From Adineta vaga (taxonomy: Eukaryota; Rotifera), in NCBI GenBank assembly GCA_021613535.1, contig CP075495.1, forward strand, positions 13,392,001-13,456,000: DNA of 64,000 nt, given 5' to 3'. The notes beneath the pieces are model-generated. The model worked only from the letters and a program-made list of their open reading frames with translations, did not search any database and was not told the DNA's origin. Positions 11,770 to 24,900 of this stretch are shown here, piece by piece; position 1 is the stretch's first letter, and each line of letters begins with the position of its first letter. A program made the position numbers and the translations under genes.

Positions 11770-12601
11770 ATGAGTAATCCAAGAAAATTTGCAGAAAAAA
11801 TTGCATTAATTCATCAGAAACAAGCTGAAGGTGATGCTGCTTTCAATACAATTATTTATGAAGTTGAAGCTGCTAAACAAGTATGTTTGTGAATTGAAAC
11901 GAGAATATTAAAATATGATTTTATATTCTAAAGAGAGCTGACCGTGTTTCATCTACGACAGGTACTTTAGATGTACCAATTGGAAAATATGAAAAACCAT
12001 TTGAAGTAAAAAAAAAGAACATTTTCGAAATTGATTATAGCGACATAAATTTTCTTTTCCTAGAATTATCAGGGATCAAATGGAATGAACACCTTAGATG
12101 ATGTTAGTAGACATAATTATACTCTTCAACAGATTAAAGTATTTTTTTAATCGAGTAAAATTTTTAGAAAGAATAAATCTGTATATATGTATTTAGATGG
12201 ATAATTGTAATGAATCTGAACGACTTTTACAACTTCCTGAGAATTCATCATGGCGACGGTATGAAAAATAATCATTTCTCAGAAAGGTTTTATTTCATTC
12301 CTTTTTTTTCACTTCTTTAGTACTCATTCGGATTCATCTCTTCATCATACTATAATGCCCAATCATTCTGCACATTACCATACTCGCAATGAAAATGACA
12401 ATCATGGTATATTATCTACAAATTATCATAAATGAGAAAAATAAAATCTTTTATTTTCTAGGACAAATCTCGAATTACGATATGGTCGATGTTAAATATG
12501 AACCGTCAGTCTATTCTCCTCCTTCTCATCATCCGCATCATTTACAAGTATCAAATTCTCCTTTCCAACAACAGCAGCAGCAGCAGCAACAGCAACAGCA
12601 A

Positions 12602-12634
<33 letters not shown>

Positions 12635-14283
12635 TTTGATTTGAATCACAATATTAATCAGAATTATATGAATGGTCGTGGTAATGGTGGCTATTCCTTA
12701 GCACAAATGGCAACACCTATAGCACCAACAATGTCGTTACCAACTCAACCTGTTGTATCAACACCGTCAAATCATACACATACACTTCTTGGACCGCGAT
12801 ATAGCGGGGGTTCAACAGGTTCAAATGTTCTTATGTTACCACCAACTCATCATCCACGTGGTGGTTCATTACCAGATTTACGTACTGAAAATACATTTCA
12901 TCATCAACCATTATCATTTTCAACAACACCATCGCCACCTTCGTCGATTACACCGACTTTTTTTCGTTCATCATCACCACAACAAAATGGTGATGGCGAT
13001 CTCTATGCTATGGTAAGATATAAATATATTCGAAATCAAAATGATCTACATTCATATGTTTAGGGTCTTCAACATCAATCACCATCAAGAATTGGACCAT
13101 TGAAACAAAGTCCAAGTAATCGTCAACGTCACAGTCCAATTGGTGAAGTTAAACAAACATCACCACGTCGACAAAATTCCCCTTCACCTGATGTTTCACC
13201 TGTAAGACGATTTGAAATCTTTTGTTTTTCTTTTGTTAAGTCACTCTTTTTTTCTCTTCATCCAGAATCAACAAACTGTTTATCGTGTTGAACCATCAAG
13301 TCCTCAATCTCAATCAAGTTATTCTCCTCAAAATTCTCCGCATCTGTTACCAAGTCCTGGAAACGACCTAGGTCCTTTTTCACCTCAACAATCTTCAGAT
13401 AATCCTCTTACTAATCAACAGCCACCCTATTTTACATTACCTACACATTTCGATCAGATTACATTAGTACGTAAAATAAGACAACTTCCATTTTTGAAAA
13501 AAGAGATTTTCTCATCTTTCTTTAGGATAACAATTTCTATACTCAGCAACAACAACAACAGCAATCATCGTCATCATCACCATCGTCACCTTCACCAGCT
13601 CTAGCATCATTATCGAATGATATAAATGGTATTCAATTGAATTATTTTCGTCCAAGAAATTTCTATCCAACCTTCGTTGATGATGTGTAAGTATTAGTTC
13701 TAGTCAAATTATTGAGTTCATCATGAAAGCAATCAATCTTTCTATGCTTTAATAATCTTTCCGTTTTTTGTTTCGATATTCATAGTGATAAACGACATAT
13801 GATCTGCTAAGTACATATATCTAGAATACTAATCTTTAGAACTAATATTAAAATTAGTAAGACACTTTGATTTTATTGTTGTTCTTTTCTTTAGTTCATC
13901 AACTTATTGTCAAACTCAAACAACAGTTACTGTGACGTCAAATGTAAATCAAAAAAGTCCAACTATTCCGAATATAATTCTAACTGGTAAATAGATTTTG
14001 TTTTCTATAAACGATTTTTCCGCATCAATTGAATATTTTTCTTATCGATATAGATGTGGATAGTTCAAAATTAGATTTGTCGAAAGAATTAGCCAATGAT
14101 TTTTCAAATGCATTCGATGGTTTAATCGATCCAAATGATTTACAATTAAATGCAGAAGATTTCGTAAGAATAATTCTTTTCCATTTTTCATCGATATAAA
14201 TTCATGTCTTTCAGTTGCTCAATGGATCCGATCTGTCAATTGATTCAAACCTTTGTAATGGTACATACCGTATGGAAAATTAA
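11770..14283 (+). CDS. CRTC: CREB-regulated transcription coactivator (CRTC/TORC)
   Basis: Twelve exons: 11770-11880, 11934-12005, 12064-12138, 12197-12258, 12321-12406, 12462-13012, 13064-13201, 13266-13466, 13526-13686, 13895-13986, 14054-14163, 14215-14283. All phases fit and give 575 aa. The N-terminus (NPRKFAEKIALIHQKQAE) is the conserved CREB-bZIP-binding helix. Exons 4-5 encode WRRTHSDSSLHH, the CRTC regulatory block phosphorylated by SIK/AMPK kinases and bound by 14-3-3: R at -3, S, L at +4. The middle is Ser/Pro/His-rich with a poly-Gln tract (about residues 170-190). Exon 10 has the conserved PNIILTG, followed by an acidic C-terminal activation domain ending GTYRMEN, comparable to the FRMDRL end of vertebrate CRTCs. 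Phosphorylation retains CRTC in the cytoplasm; dephosphorylated protein coactivates CREB in the nucleus. Converges on TIPIN. Confidence 0.95.
12568..12628 (+). repeat. CAG/CAA repeat encoding poly-Gln in CRTC
   Basis: Interrupted CAG/CAA array coding for roughly 19 consecutive Gln in exon 6 of CRTC, followed by His-Gln repeats. The mixed codons make it less prone to slippage than a pure array. Gln-rich stretches also occur in other CRTC proteins. Confidence 0.9.
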
Positions 14284-15207
14284 ATCAATAAACGAGTATG
14301 AAAAAAATCATGTTTATGTACAGAACGAAAAAAGAATCTCTTTGGAATATTTTATTGTGTATTTATTTCATCTAACTGATATTTAATGAGAAAAAAAAAA
14401 CTTAATGCATTGTTGAGTATGAACAAATTTTTCTCTCTCTCTCTCTTTTAATCTGTTTAGTCATTTGTTTTCTTATGTATTTGTCTGGTCAGATGCGCAC
14501 GGCGCTCAGTTACACTATCTTTCCCCTGTTGTCAAGCAAAGATTTAACGTTTGTTTTCTTTTTTTTTCGTTGGAATTGTAAAACAAAAGCAAATTTGAAA
14601 AAAAGAAAGACAAAGAGAAGAATTCAACTCAGGAAATGTTGTCTTTGTATGTCTGTGTTGTTATTCAATTTGAACATTTTACTTTTCTTTTCTGTGTGGT
14701 CTTTGCACGCTTTTATTCAGTGGTTTATCTTCTTTCTTTTCTTTTGTGTGTTGACTGTTGTGAACTATCTGCGCGAATCGCTTGATGACATCGTTAACAT
14801 GACGTATAACGCTCTCGTTTACTTATTTGTATATACGTACATATATATATATATACATTGCAGTTGGTTTTTTTTGGTCTCTCTATCTTTTCTCTTCATT
14901 TACATACATTTTTAGCTTATGAATGAAAAACTCATTTTAGTTAGGTTTCACTCGATTTTTCACCTAGATTTCTATTAATCGTTGTTTTGTATGTTTTCCA
15001 ATTCTCAGGTAGGGTCAATGAAAAATAACCTCTGCCGATTCATTTGTCATTTTCTTTTCTCTGCTCGTATTTCAATTTTGTCAATTTTCTTTATCTTTTT
15101 TTTCTTCTTTTCTCTTGTTTCTCATTGTGCTACAAATGTTTTGTTTCTGTTTTCTTTTCCCAATGTACAGCAATATTAACAACAATAAAATAAATGAAAT
15201 TGTCGAT
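14284..15207. other. convergent intergenic, T-rich 3' UTR region
   Basis: About 920 bp between the CRTC stop and the TIPIN stop. The plus strand is strongly T/pyrimidine-rich with an (AT)n run near 14838-14852. Open frames here (14475-14915 and 14982-15179) are composition artefacts of poly-T. Presumably the CRTC 3' UTR. Confidence 0.5.
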
Positions 15208-16022
15208 TTATTGAAATAATTCATTCAATTCATCATCATTTGGAATGTCATTCATAGACTTTTCAGGATCGATAGTTGGTAATAAATCAAGCTGAAAGAA
15301 AAGAGAAAAGAAAACACTAATTATATATTCCTTTTTGAGATATTTCTATTTACTAGAATATGACTAGCTTGTTCATCATCATTTGGTATTTTTGGAATAT
15401 TTAATTTATCACGTAAATGTTGAAGTGCATTCTAGAAAGAAAGAAAGGAAAAGTAGTTGTAAGAAGCAAAGAAAAGAATTATTAATTAATATACTTTAAC
15501 AGATTTTTTACCGCCAAGATTTTCTGCTTTTTCAATGAAATCATCAAAAGCCATATGTGGAACAAGACGATGAGCCCAATATTCAAATTTATGCATTAAT
15601 GTATCAAGATCAGTAAACTAAATATAGATTAAATTTGGAGTATTACATATATTCTCTTTAAACTTACCTCATAACCTTTGCCTTTAAACTTTTCATCTTT
15701 AAAAAGATTATATAATTCATCAAGTCCCCTCGGGCCGGTCAGTCTATATTTGTACCGATCAATGAAAAAAGTACTGAATATTAAATTTTCAAAAGCATAT
15801 ATAAACATACCGATCAACATCAAGTTTTGGTCGAGGTCGTCTTGCAACTTTCTTTTTTGCAGCTTCATTTGCTTTTTTCATGACATTTTCAACGTTTTTA
15901 CTTTTTGATTCTTCTTCTTCTTCTTCACTTTCACTACGTTTAAGATTTGTATCGCTTTCATTTCCATCATCATCATCATCATTATCATTTCGTCGAAGAT
16001 CATTTATTAAATCAATATCCAT
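15208..16022 (-). CDS. TIPIN: TIMELESS-interacting protein (TIPIN/Swi3/Csm3)
   Basis: Five exons: 16022-15811, 15743-15668, 15617-15495, 15431-15354, 15291-15208; the frame closes to 190 aa. The Swi3 domain is clear: [10 protein letters not shown], then [37 protein letters not shown] and [10 protein letters not shown]. Each corresponds to the same block in vertebrate TIPIN (RPQPKLD, GLPALR, FKGKGHE, HWAHRLFPKLQFEDFI, LGSKK). The N-terminus is an acidic low-complexity region. With TIMELESS this protein forms the replication fork protection complex and supports checkpoint signalling through RPA and Claspin. The protein is much shorter than human TIPIN (301 aa), mainly in the C-terminal tail, which here holds two IPNDDE repeats. 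An in-frame ATG at 16094 would add 24 residues; I prefer 16022 because the extension is hydrophobic and unlike the family. Confidence 0.92.
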
Positions 16023-17447
16023 TGTATTTGTTCTTTCTTTTAAGCGATTTATCCAAATATAAAAGAAACTAAATTCTTTATCTATTTTAGTCAATCGATA
16101 GAATAACCAATGGATATAGAAACTTTCTATCTATTGCGACATCTTTTCCATTTTCTAATCATATAGTCAGTTAGATTAGAGTTATTATAACATTCAAAGT
16201 AAAATTAATATGCAAGTAAATTGTATCTTCTGTATAATCAAACATTACATGTTCATACAAATACAAGACAAGTACCAATTAGAAAGCATTCGGAAACATT
16301 CAAGTTTTACTTGCGACTTTGACATCACTTACTCAATTAGAATACTTCTTTATATCTACTGAAAATTAGTATCTTTACATGTTCCCTTCTTCTTCTACTT
16401 CCTGTCCGCATTGCTTCACAAGAACGGATTATTAATGAGAATGTCTTTTTACTTGAATTAAATATAAAGAACACGGTAAGGAAATGCTAACTGAAGACAT
16501 TATTATTAGGATATCATTATTGAAGAGATAATTTCTCATGTTACATTTGAAAAGAAATAACAGAGAAGAGAATGAAATAGGTTTTATTTTTACTTTCATA
16601 TTGTATTCATATATATTTTTCAATTCAATAGAATGACTGATATTTTCCGAATGATCTATTGAATATATAATCATACTTAAAGACATTTAGATTAGCTTAA
16701 TCCTCGAAATATTCTAGAAATATTGAACTTAAACCTAAATGTTTATAATTAAAAGACGTAAATCAGTCTTGTGAAATGAAAGAATTCATATTTTATAGGA
16801 TATTTGATAATGGAGTTAGGAACATATTTGGTTACAAACGGATTTTCTTACAACTAAACGAACAAAATGGCAGAATACTATGTCTTTCATCACTGACTTT
16901 GTCAAAGAATCATCGAATATCAAATATTCTGTCGGTACAACGAGTGTTACGGAATTTTACTTTTTCAAATTGTAAGGCGCATATTTCCTCAGCAATAAAT
17001 GGAAACTCGCTAAAACTTTTTGCTATATATAGCGTCGATTATTGGTATAAATTTCATTTTTTTCTTCTCAATGTAAAGTGAAGTTATTCAAAAAACAAAA
17101 TATCAGCCGTTATGAAATATTTCCAATGCAATGGGTCTTAGGCCTGGTTGAAAGTTTTCCGTTTTGTTCTGAACTGAAACAATAAAGAAACAAGCGTTGA
17201 GAATATCGAGTCATTTTTAGATAATCTTGGATGCATTGAATGAGAAAGATAAATATAATAACGCTGAAAAGAAGTATATTCGATAGAGTTCGTTGTATTC
17301 TATATCTGGAAGTGGCATTTAAATTACAACTATCGACAATAGAGGAGATTCAAATACATTATAACTAAGTTTTGTGACTCTCCCAGATCAAAATTTTTGA
17401 ATACATTAGATACTTTTTATATGGTGTTTCAAATAACAAATGTGTGA
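16023..17447. other. gene-poor intergenic
   Basis: No exon recognised. The longest open frame (16776-17081, plus) has no recognisable motif and no supporting splice structure. The TIPIN promoter should lie at the left edge. Confidence 0.45.
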
Positions 17448-17888
17448 TTAGAATATATCTTGATATAGAAGAAAAACGTTAACAAGTGAAAAAATATAAA
17501 TAACAAAATAAACGTCTCTAATAGAACTTTGTTTAGCTGCTTTTAAGTCGAGGTATACATCAATTATTTGCGGCGCAAAATCGTGTAAAACATTGTGCAA
17601 TTGAGATTGTTCGTGAATTGTAAAAAGATGAATTTTTCTCATCACTTGCATGACTTCAGATATATTAGGTGAATTTCCCGTCATACATACTTTCTCTTCA
17701 TCTTGAGAAAGCTCGACCAATTCCTTCAGGTGTGCATTATCGTCCCATGCATTGAAAGCAAGAATCAAAGAATGAATCGCAATAAATTCAGCAGCTGTTA
17801 AATGTTGACCACCAATTTTAATATAAATTAATAACGGTTTAAGTTGTTTAAGAGGGATGTATGTGAGTGACTGACTGTGGTTGGATGT
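17448..17888 (-). pseudogene. unrecognised coding remnant or single exon
   Basis: An open minus-strand frame of 146 codons with coding-like helical composition (LTAAEFIAIHSLILAFNAWD, then ISEVMQVMRKIHLFTIHEQS). It begins at a possible splice acceptor (ATAG before 17888) with no in-frame ATG near its start and ends in a hydrophobic tail read into probable intron sequence. An ATG in a different frame lies just upstream (MSEGNNEEKIDIQ at about 17921), so a frameshifted or lost first exon is possible. I do not recognise the family and could not assemble a full gene around it. Confidence 0.3.
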
Positions 17889-20800
17889 CTATTTTTTCCT
17901 CATTATTACCTTCACTCATGGTTGCTTTTGCACTATCTGAAAATCGATTCTATACTGATTTGAGAACGGAAGATAAGACAATACCAATTAATGAAAGTAC
18001 TCATTGTTTATTACTTCAACATGCTGATAATGCGAACAATAAGCGATCTCTAACTTTTGATGTGTGAAATGTAATTGTCATTGTTTGATTCGGATAGATT
18101 TGTATAGTCATTTTTTGTTCGCTCTTTTATTACAATTGATCGTATTGACAATTAACAAGTCACGTAAAACTAACCTTCCTCGATATATAATATTAACAAG
18201 TCATTGTCAAATTTATCATCGAGTCATCTTATTTAACAATAGAATGTAGTTTATGTTTAAATGTTGTATAAAAACGTACATGAATGACCAAGGTTAATAT
18301 GTTATGAATAGTTTAGGACAAAGCACCTTTTTCGGTGTTTTATAACGAATGAATAAAAGTGACGTGAGAAAGAAAAAAAACGAAGAATTAGACAAATAAC
18401 ATTGAAATATATGTAATCGACTAGTCAAATGTCTTGTCAATAATTGAAAAAATTGATTGATAACAAGTAGATCAGAATAAACAGATAAATTAGACATTCT
18501 ATAGACATCATTTGGAAGAACAATTTTTATGGTAAAGAAAAAGAGTATCGATATAGAAATGTTTATCTTAGTACTTGATAAAACTATCAAGTTTATCTTT
18601 TTCAGCTACGAAAACAATATAAGAGAAATTCTATTCTCATTATCAAGTGTTGACTAGTCAATTTAATATATTGATTCTTGAATTTACGATATCAAAAGGA
18701 TCTTTTCTGTTTTCGGATCATGCACTGTCGTTTTTTCATCGATTTCTAAACAATCAAATCAATCATAACCATGAAAAATGTATAGATATCAATAAGGTTA
18801 TCTCTTTGAAAACAAGACTGAAGATAATATTGAACAACGATAAAATCTTCTTCTGTTTTCTTCCTTTATTTTAACCTTCCAAAGTTTTTTCGTCTGTTAT
18901 TGTGTTGTCAATCTTTCGTCACACTTTATTAAGAATAACGTTTATCGGATCGTTTTGGTTTATTTACTTGCAAGATCGTATAATCTGTCTGATACTTTAC
19001 TTGTCTCACATATTTGATCAGTTATTTTACACTCAGCAAACAAAAGATATGCCGATATGTGCATGTGTTCTTGTTGAATTCAAGGACAACAAAGATTCTT
19101 TTTCCAATTGTGATTATAATAACATTTCAATTTTTTATTGATGAATTATTTAAAAAATAACTGCCTGCTAGGATACACAGAAACTTTTTTCAGATCGATA
19201 AAAGTAATTCTTATATTTCAATGAACGTTAACGAATGAATTTTACTATCGCATTCAAGATGATAGCTGCTGGTATTTGTTCAAGTAGAGATTTTATTGAT
19301 CTATAAACTTTCATTCGAGTGAATCAATTTTTTAGACTACTGTAGTAGAAGCCAAAGGAAAAAAAATCAAAAATGAACATTATTATTGAGTTAACCTTCC
19401 GACAGGCTAGATCAGATTGGAAAAAGTCTTGTATACATATGTTCGTTTGTCAAAAGTAATATATCAAATATATGTATATATATCTTCATCAGTACTTGTG
19501 TGTTGAGGAGAGATCACTTGCGTAATCTTCATGACATACCGTATATATGTGAGAAAGAAAGATGTCAATCATCGTCTTATTGTTGCGCCTGCCTCTAAAT
19601 GGAATCCATATGAAAGAAGGTCATTCAGCACCTTCATCGCTTACTGCAAACGTTATTGATTAGACCTTCTCACTTTCGACTGTTACGTGCGTTCTCTCTC
19701 CTTCTCTTTCTTTTCTCTTTTTCTCTTGTTGAATGCTTGTATGATACTTTGTATATATACATGTCTTTCATCATCGATAAGGAGTAAAATGAATGAACAT
19801 ATACATGGTTTATCATCAAGATATACAAAAACATAGAGAGTAAAGTAAAACAGAGAAGACATAGACGAGACAATTTTCTTTTTTGAAGGCATTCAGATTG
19901 ATTTATGTGCATGATACTGATCAAGATTCGAATTGTTAGATGACGATACATACAGATTTATTGGAAACATGAGAGAATAGAGACGTTCGCCCATCATAAA
20001 TAGACAAGTGATTTAATGACTCGCCTATCAAACCATTTCATCAAGAGCGCCCTATGATATAGTTTAAATGAGTAACAGACTAGTGTACCTGGACATACCG
20101 TTTTGTTATTTGTTGTTATTTTGACCATCTTACATATTGTGTACATGTATACATATAGTTTTTCTCGCGTATGAGAATATGTTCTTATTACGCGCATGAT
20201 TGATTCATTAACCACCCATTGCAACGAGAGAAAAAAGAAGATGAGACGACGACACAAACCTGAATAATAACTCATCAGAATAGATGTATCTTTTTTTTTC
20301 TCTCTCGACCTCGTCGTTAATAGCCACTCATCATAACCTCCTTTATCTATGTACAATATAGGTTAGTTAAATTTATATCTATCAGATTACTAACTGACAC
20401 CACCCGAGTATTGAATACTTCTCCTTCATAACTCGACGATCACCACTAATTATCATCATCATTATTATCATCATCACTGCTGTTGATAGTGTGTAAGTAG
20501 TAGTTGTAGGTAAGTAGACATTAGTTATACATTGTCATCTAACAAAATGTCATGTCAATAGAATAAATATATACATATAGAGACATGTGAATAAAATAGT
20601 AAGCAATAAGGAAAAAAGATAAATTTTGTGATCTCATTAACTATTTTAAATGAAAAAGAAACCTTCGAAAGAAATTATTTTCATATATATAGAAGTTCTG
20701 ATGAGAAGTCATTTTAATTTTTCGTAAAGATTTGTTTTCTCTATTAACTTATTATACATAATAGGTTCATTTTCTTTTCGAACAATAAGGTAAAAAACTA

Positions 20801-21998
20801 TTTATATATATATCAACGAAGGACAGTTAGGAAACCTGTTTCTCTATTCTTGATTTGCTTCGATAAACGCTTAGATATCATTTTTCTTCCTAGCAATCGA
20901 AGGTTATCAGTCATTCGTAAGATAGAACAAGATGTGAATTCTTTTTCCGTTTATCATCTCATAGACAATCTTATCATACATATATACAAGATTTTTCTTT
21001 TATAATTATACTATACACTATTTTAGTTCCTATTTTCTTTTATATTTATATATATATATATATACATATATATGTATATATATGTATCATATTGATCAAA
21101 AGTAATCTTTACTGTTATTCTATCAGTAAAATGAAACTTGAAATCAAATAAGAGACAATTATGAAATATAGTATACACATAACCAACGCCTACATATTCT
21201 TGTCGATTTGATACAAATTGAATTAAAGTTAGTATACATGTATTACAACATTGACACACGTAGGTAGTAAATGTGTATGTGTATGTACGAAGGATATCTT
21301 TCTTTTTCGTCTTCTTTTCTAAACACTTTACAATTTATATCGATTGTACAATACATCAGAGTAAACCTATTATATGACTAATCCCTTTTTATGATGTTGC
21401 TGCCGAGAAAATTCTCTTCTCCGTTTTATTTTCTTTGTTTTGACATACTATAAATTCTTTTAACCAAAGAAAAAGTCATTGTATATAGATTTGTTTTTCG
21501 TTTTTATTTCATTCATCATTCGATTAGTATCATACAATAAGTTATTAAATTAGTAGAGAATGTTTAAATGCATAGGTTAGATATTTTTGTTAAATAAATC
21601 TTATTGTATATTTATTTGGTATGATTCACTTTTTGTTCGTCTTTTTTTTCTCTTCTTCTCTCTTTCAACTCATCATGACCGTATATTGTTCTTTCATTTT
21701 CTATTCATGGGCTAGTTTTTATTCTTTATCATATTTTTGTCACATGAATAAACTGATAATTACGACTGTACTTTTGGAAGAAGATAAATATTTCCAAACA
21801 GAGAGAAAATGAATGAACATATCTGTAGAAATACTTCTTTTTTTCGTTCTTGATGTGTTGATGACTTTATATATCTATCAAGGTAAATATCGACACAATC
21901 GATAAGTGTTACTGTTGTCCTCCTCACCACTCTTTTTCTCATTTCAATTTTATTTCTCGAGATCTTCTTTTTATTATATGTAGATTTCTAAAGTTAAT
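17889..21998. other. 4.1-kb gene-poor region upstream of supervillin
   Basis: No recognisable exon. Contains several (AT/TA)n microsatellites (notably about 21048-21084). A splice acceptor sits just before supervillin exon 1 (...TATATGTAG, edge at 21984), and the frame is open from there to the ATG. One or more 5' exons and the promoter are therefore expected somewhere in this stretch, but I could not place them. Confidence 0.45.
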
Positions 21999-24900
21999 AT
22001 GTCACCAACGTCATTGTCATCATCTACAATTTATGATCATTTAACTATTAATTATCCTGATAAACCACAAATACCAATAAGAAATCATGTACTTTCAGTG
22101 AATACTATTCAAGATGATTCTACTCGATTTGTTCCATCAATTAGTAAATCTGATGGTAATCGTTCATTTAAAATTAAGAAAAGAAAACCAACATCCATTG
22201 ATGAACAAAACCGACGTCATACTGTAACAAATATAAATCTTTCCGAACCATCTATACGTTGCTCAGTAAGTAATCAAACATATGAGAAAATGCCTCCACA
22301 AAAACCTATACGAAAGTCAAATATTTCTGCAACATTAAAAGAAACAAGTTCGAAATATGTTCGTCAACCATTAACATCAAATATCGAAGTCAAATCAATG
22401 GATTTTCGTCCATTGATTATCAATGGTCGTCGACGATTTAATACAATATCTTCTGGAACACCAATGGTTATTATAAAAAAGAAATCTCCCTCACCAATGA
22501 ATACCATTAATCGAGATCAGGTATGCATAACATTCTTTCAATGGTATGTGCACGTTCTTCTTCATTCTTTCTTTTTCTGTACATAATTCTAGAAAGTAAT
22601 ACCACGCTCAATTCCGGTCAATATTAGTAGTAATAGTAGTAGTCGTAATACAGCAAGGGTTGTTAGTACTGTGATACCATCATCATTATCATTTTCTTCT
22701 TCATGTTCTTCTTCGGCAACTCCAGGATTGTTGACGACGAAGAGAACGCCCGTTTCTGTACCAATCCAAATTACAAAAACAAAAGAAACCAATCATCATA
22801 ATAAAACTAATACCATATCTACTACGACGATTAATAATAATAATAGTCATCATCATCATCATATAACAAATGGAAGTCCACGAGGTTATCGTTATATACA
22901 GAAACAAACGCAATATTTGAGTCCACCAACAAATATAAGATCGAAAAATTATACTCAACCATTGCCGATTCCTTCGGTAAATAAAAATGAACTTTTTTCT
23001 TCTTGTGTACTTTTCTTGATTCTGTCTGAAATTTTTCTTCATACAATGAATAAGACATTATTAAGTACATAGTAGAGACAAAAGCTCAGACAGTTCATGG
23101 TCACACAGACGGTGCTCCTTCTATCAATAAGTATACTTTTTATAGATCGTCGTAAAAGAGAACAAGATGATAATGGATAATCTTGATAGTAGTTTGCTTT
23201 TGCTTCTCTTTTCTTTTCTCAGTTGTTGGTATTATATACTCTTAGATATGTCTGTGTCTGATCATAAGCATAAGCAGTATGTGTATGTATGTATACATAT
23301 AAGATGCCTCGAGTTGTTGCATTCTTCGTTTTTTCTCTCCTTCTTTCTTCTCTTCGATTGCTCTGTCTGTGTTACATTCTCTTTGTCGCTCTTTCTTTCA
23401 TTTGCTTATCGACGCATAGTTATTTGTCGTGTGAAAAAAAGAAGGCAGATGGACGAGAGAGATTCTCTTCTCCCTATTCCATCTGCCTCTTATGTATAAG
23501 ACAGACTACCACGCGACATGCATCATACGTATTCGAACAGCTAGTTCAAGGTCATAATTTACTTGTTTGTATATCTATATATTTTAGGATAATGATTATG
23601 ATGATGATGCTATAGCTGCTGAATTATCTAGAACACCTACATCATCTTCAATCGGTGGAGATGTTAATGATTTTAATTCAACCAATATGACAGATTCACA
23701 TGTACTTCGTTTGATTCGTCGTTATGATCCAAGTAGTACGAATGATACTACTGGAGGAAGTAGTAATAAAATTGGCCGTTCACTTCAAAGTACTCGAGGT
23801 ATATGGCATACAGTTACGCCAAATTCATTATCATCGATGCCATCTCATGTTTCGACATCATTACGATCAGTTGTACCACAACGAGCTTTATCGACAGCGC
23901 ATGAAACGTATGAACCAATGCGTCAATCATCAATGCCTCGTCTTCAACGTCAACAGGCAGTTTATGATCAAGAATCACTATCATCACCAAGTACACCTAA
24001 TTCAAATCAAACATTTCCTAAATATACTTTACCACCATCACATCCTGATCTGAATATTCAATCAAATAAAATTGAACCATTAAGAATTGATATAGATCCA
24101 CCAGCAATGCCGAGAACAAATGAAAATATTGCGACATATCAACCATTGATTACTACTGGTACAAAACGTGTGTGTGCAGCAATAAGTAAATCAGAAAGAG
24201 ATTTACGTCTACAACAAGATTCATTTTCACCAACTGTACCACCATCACCAGCAATGTTTCCTATTCGACCTCCATCACCAAAAATACCGATCAATCAACA
24301 ACAAGGAAAAGAATCTTATCGACCATTACTTAATCGAAGTATAAGTTCAATGGGTATTAATAATAATACTGATGAACAAAGTATAGAGATTGATGATTTT
24401 GATGAAAATTCAGCACCAATTATTAGTAGTTCAAGTATAAAGAAACTTCAGCAGATATTTACACCTAAATCATCCATAGATTCACCAACTTCTTTATTAA
24501 CTAAACAACATCGATTGAATTCAGTTGAATCAAATCTTAATCGAAATATAAATATCAATGATACAAAATTAAATAAAACTGAATTATTCTCCTCAACAGC
24601 TTCACTTGCACCAACACTTCCAAATTCTATTCCCATTGAAACACAAAAACATCCATTGTCAAATGGTATATCAACGAAACCAACAGCAATTGTTCAAGAA
24701 AGTCTATCGACACCAACATTACTGAAACGACCTATACTACGTAGTCATAAAACTATTGACAGGTATGTAGATAGTTTTCTTCATTCTCTCTTCTAATCAA
24801 TAGACATAATAGAAACGAGAAGAAAACAAGATACAAATTTCTGTACTTGATTGACAGCTGGCTGATCACATACGTTGTTGAGTTCCTATTTTAGAAATAA

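Noticed and set aside
14475-15179. Long plus-strand open frames (146 and 65 codons)
   Set aside because: T-rich composition giving F/L/S/V-rich peptides between convergent genes; no motif and no splice context. Treated as 3' UTR.
16776-17081. 101-codon plus-strand frame
   Set aside because: No recognisable motif, no homologous family in mind, no supporting splice structure or promoter signal.
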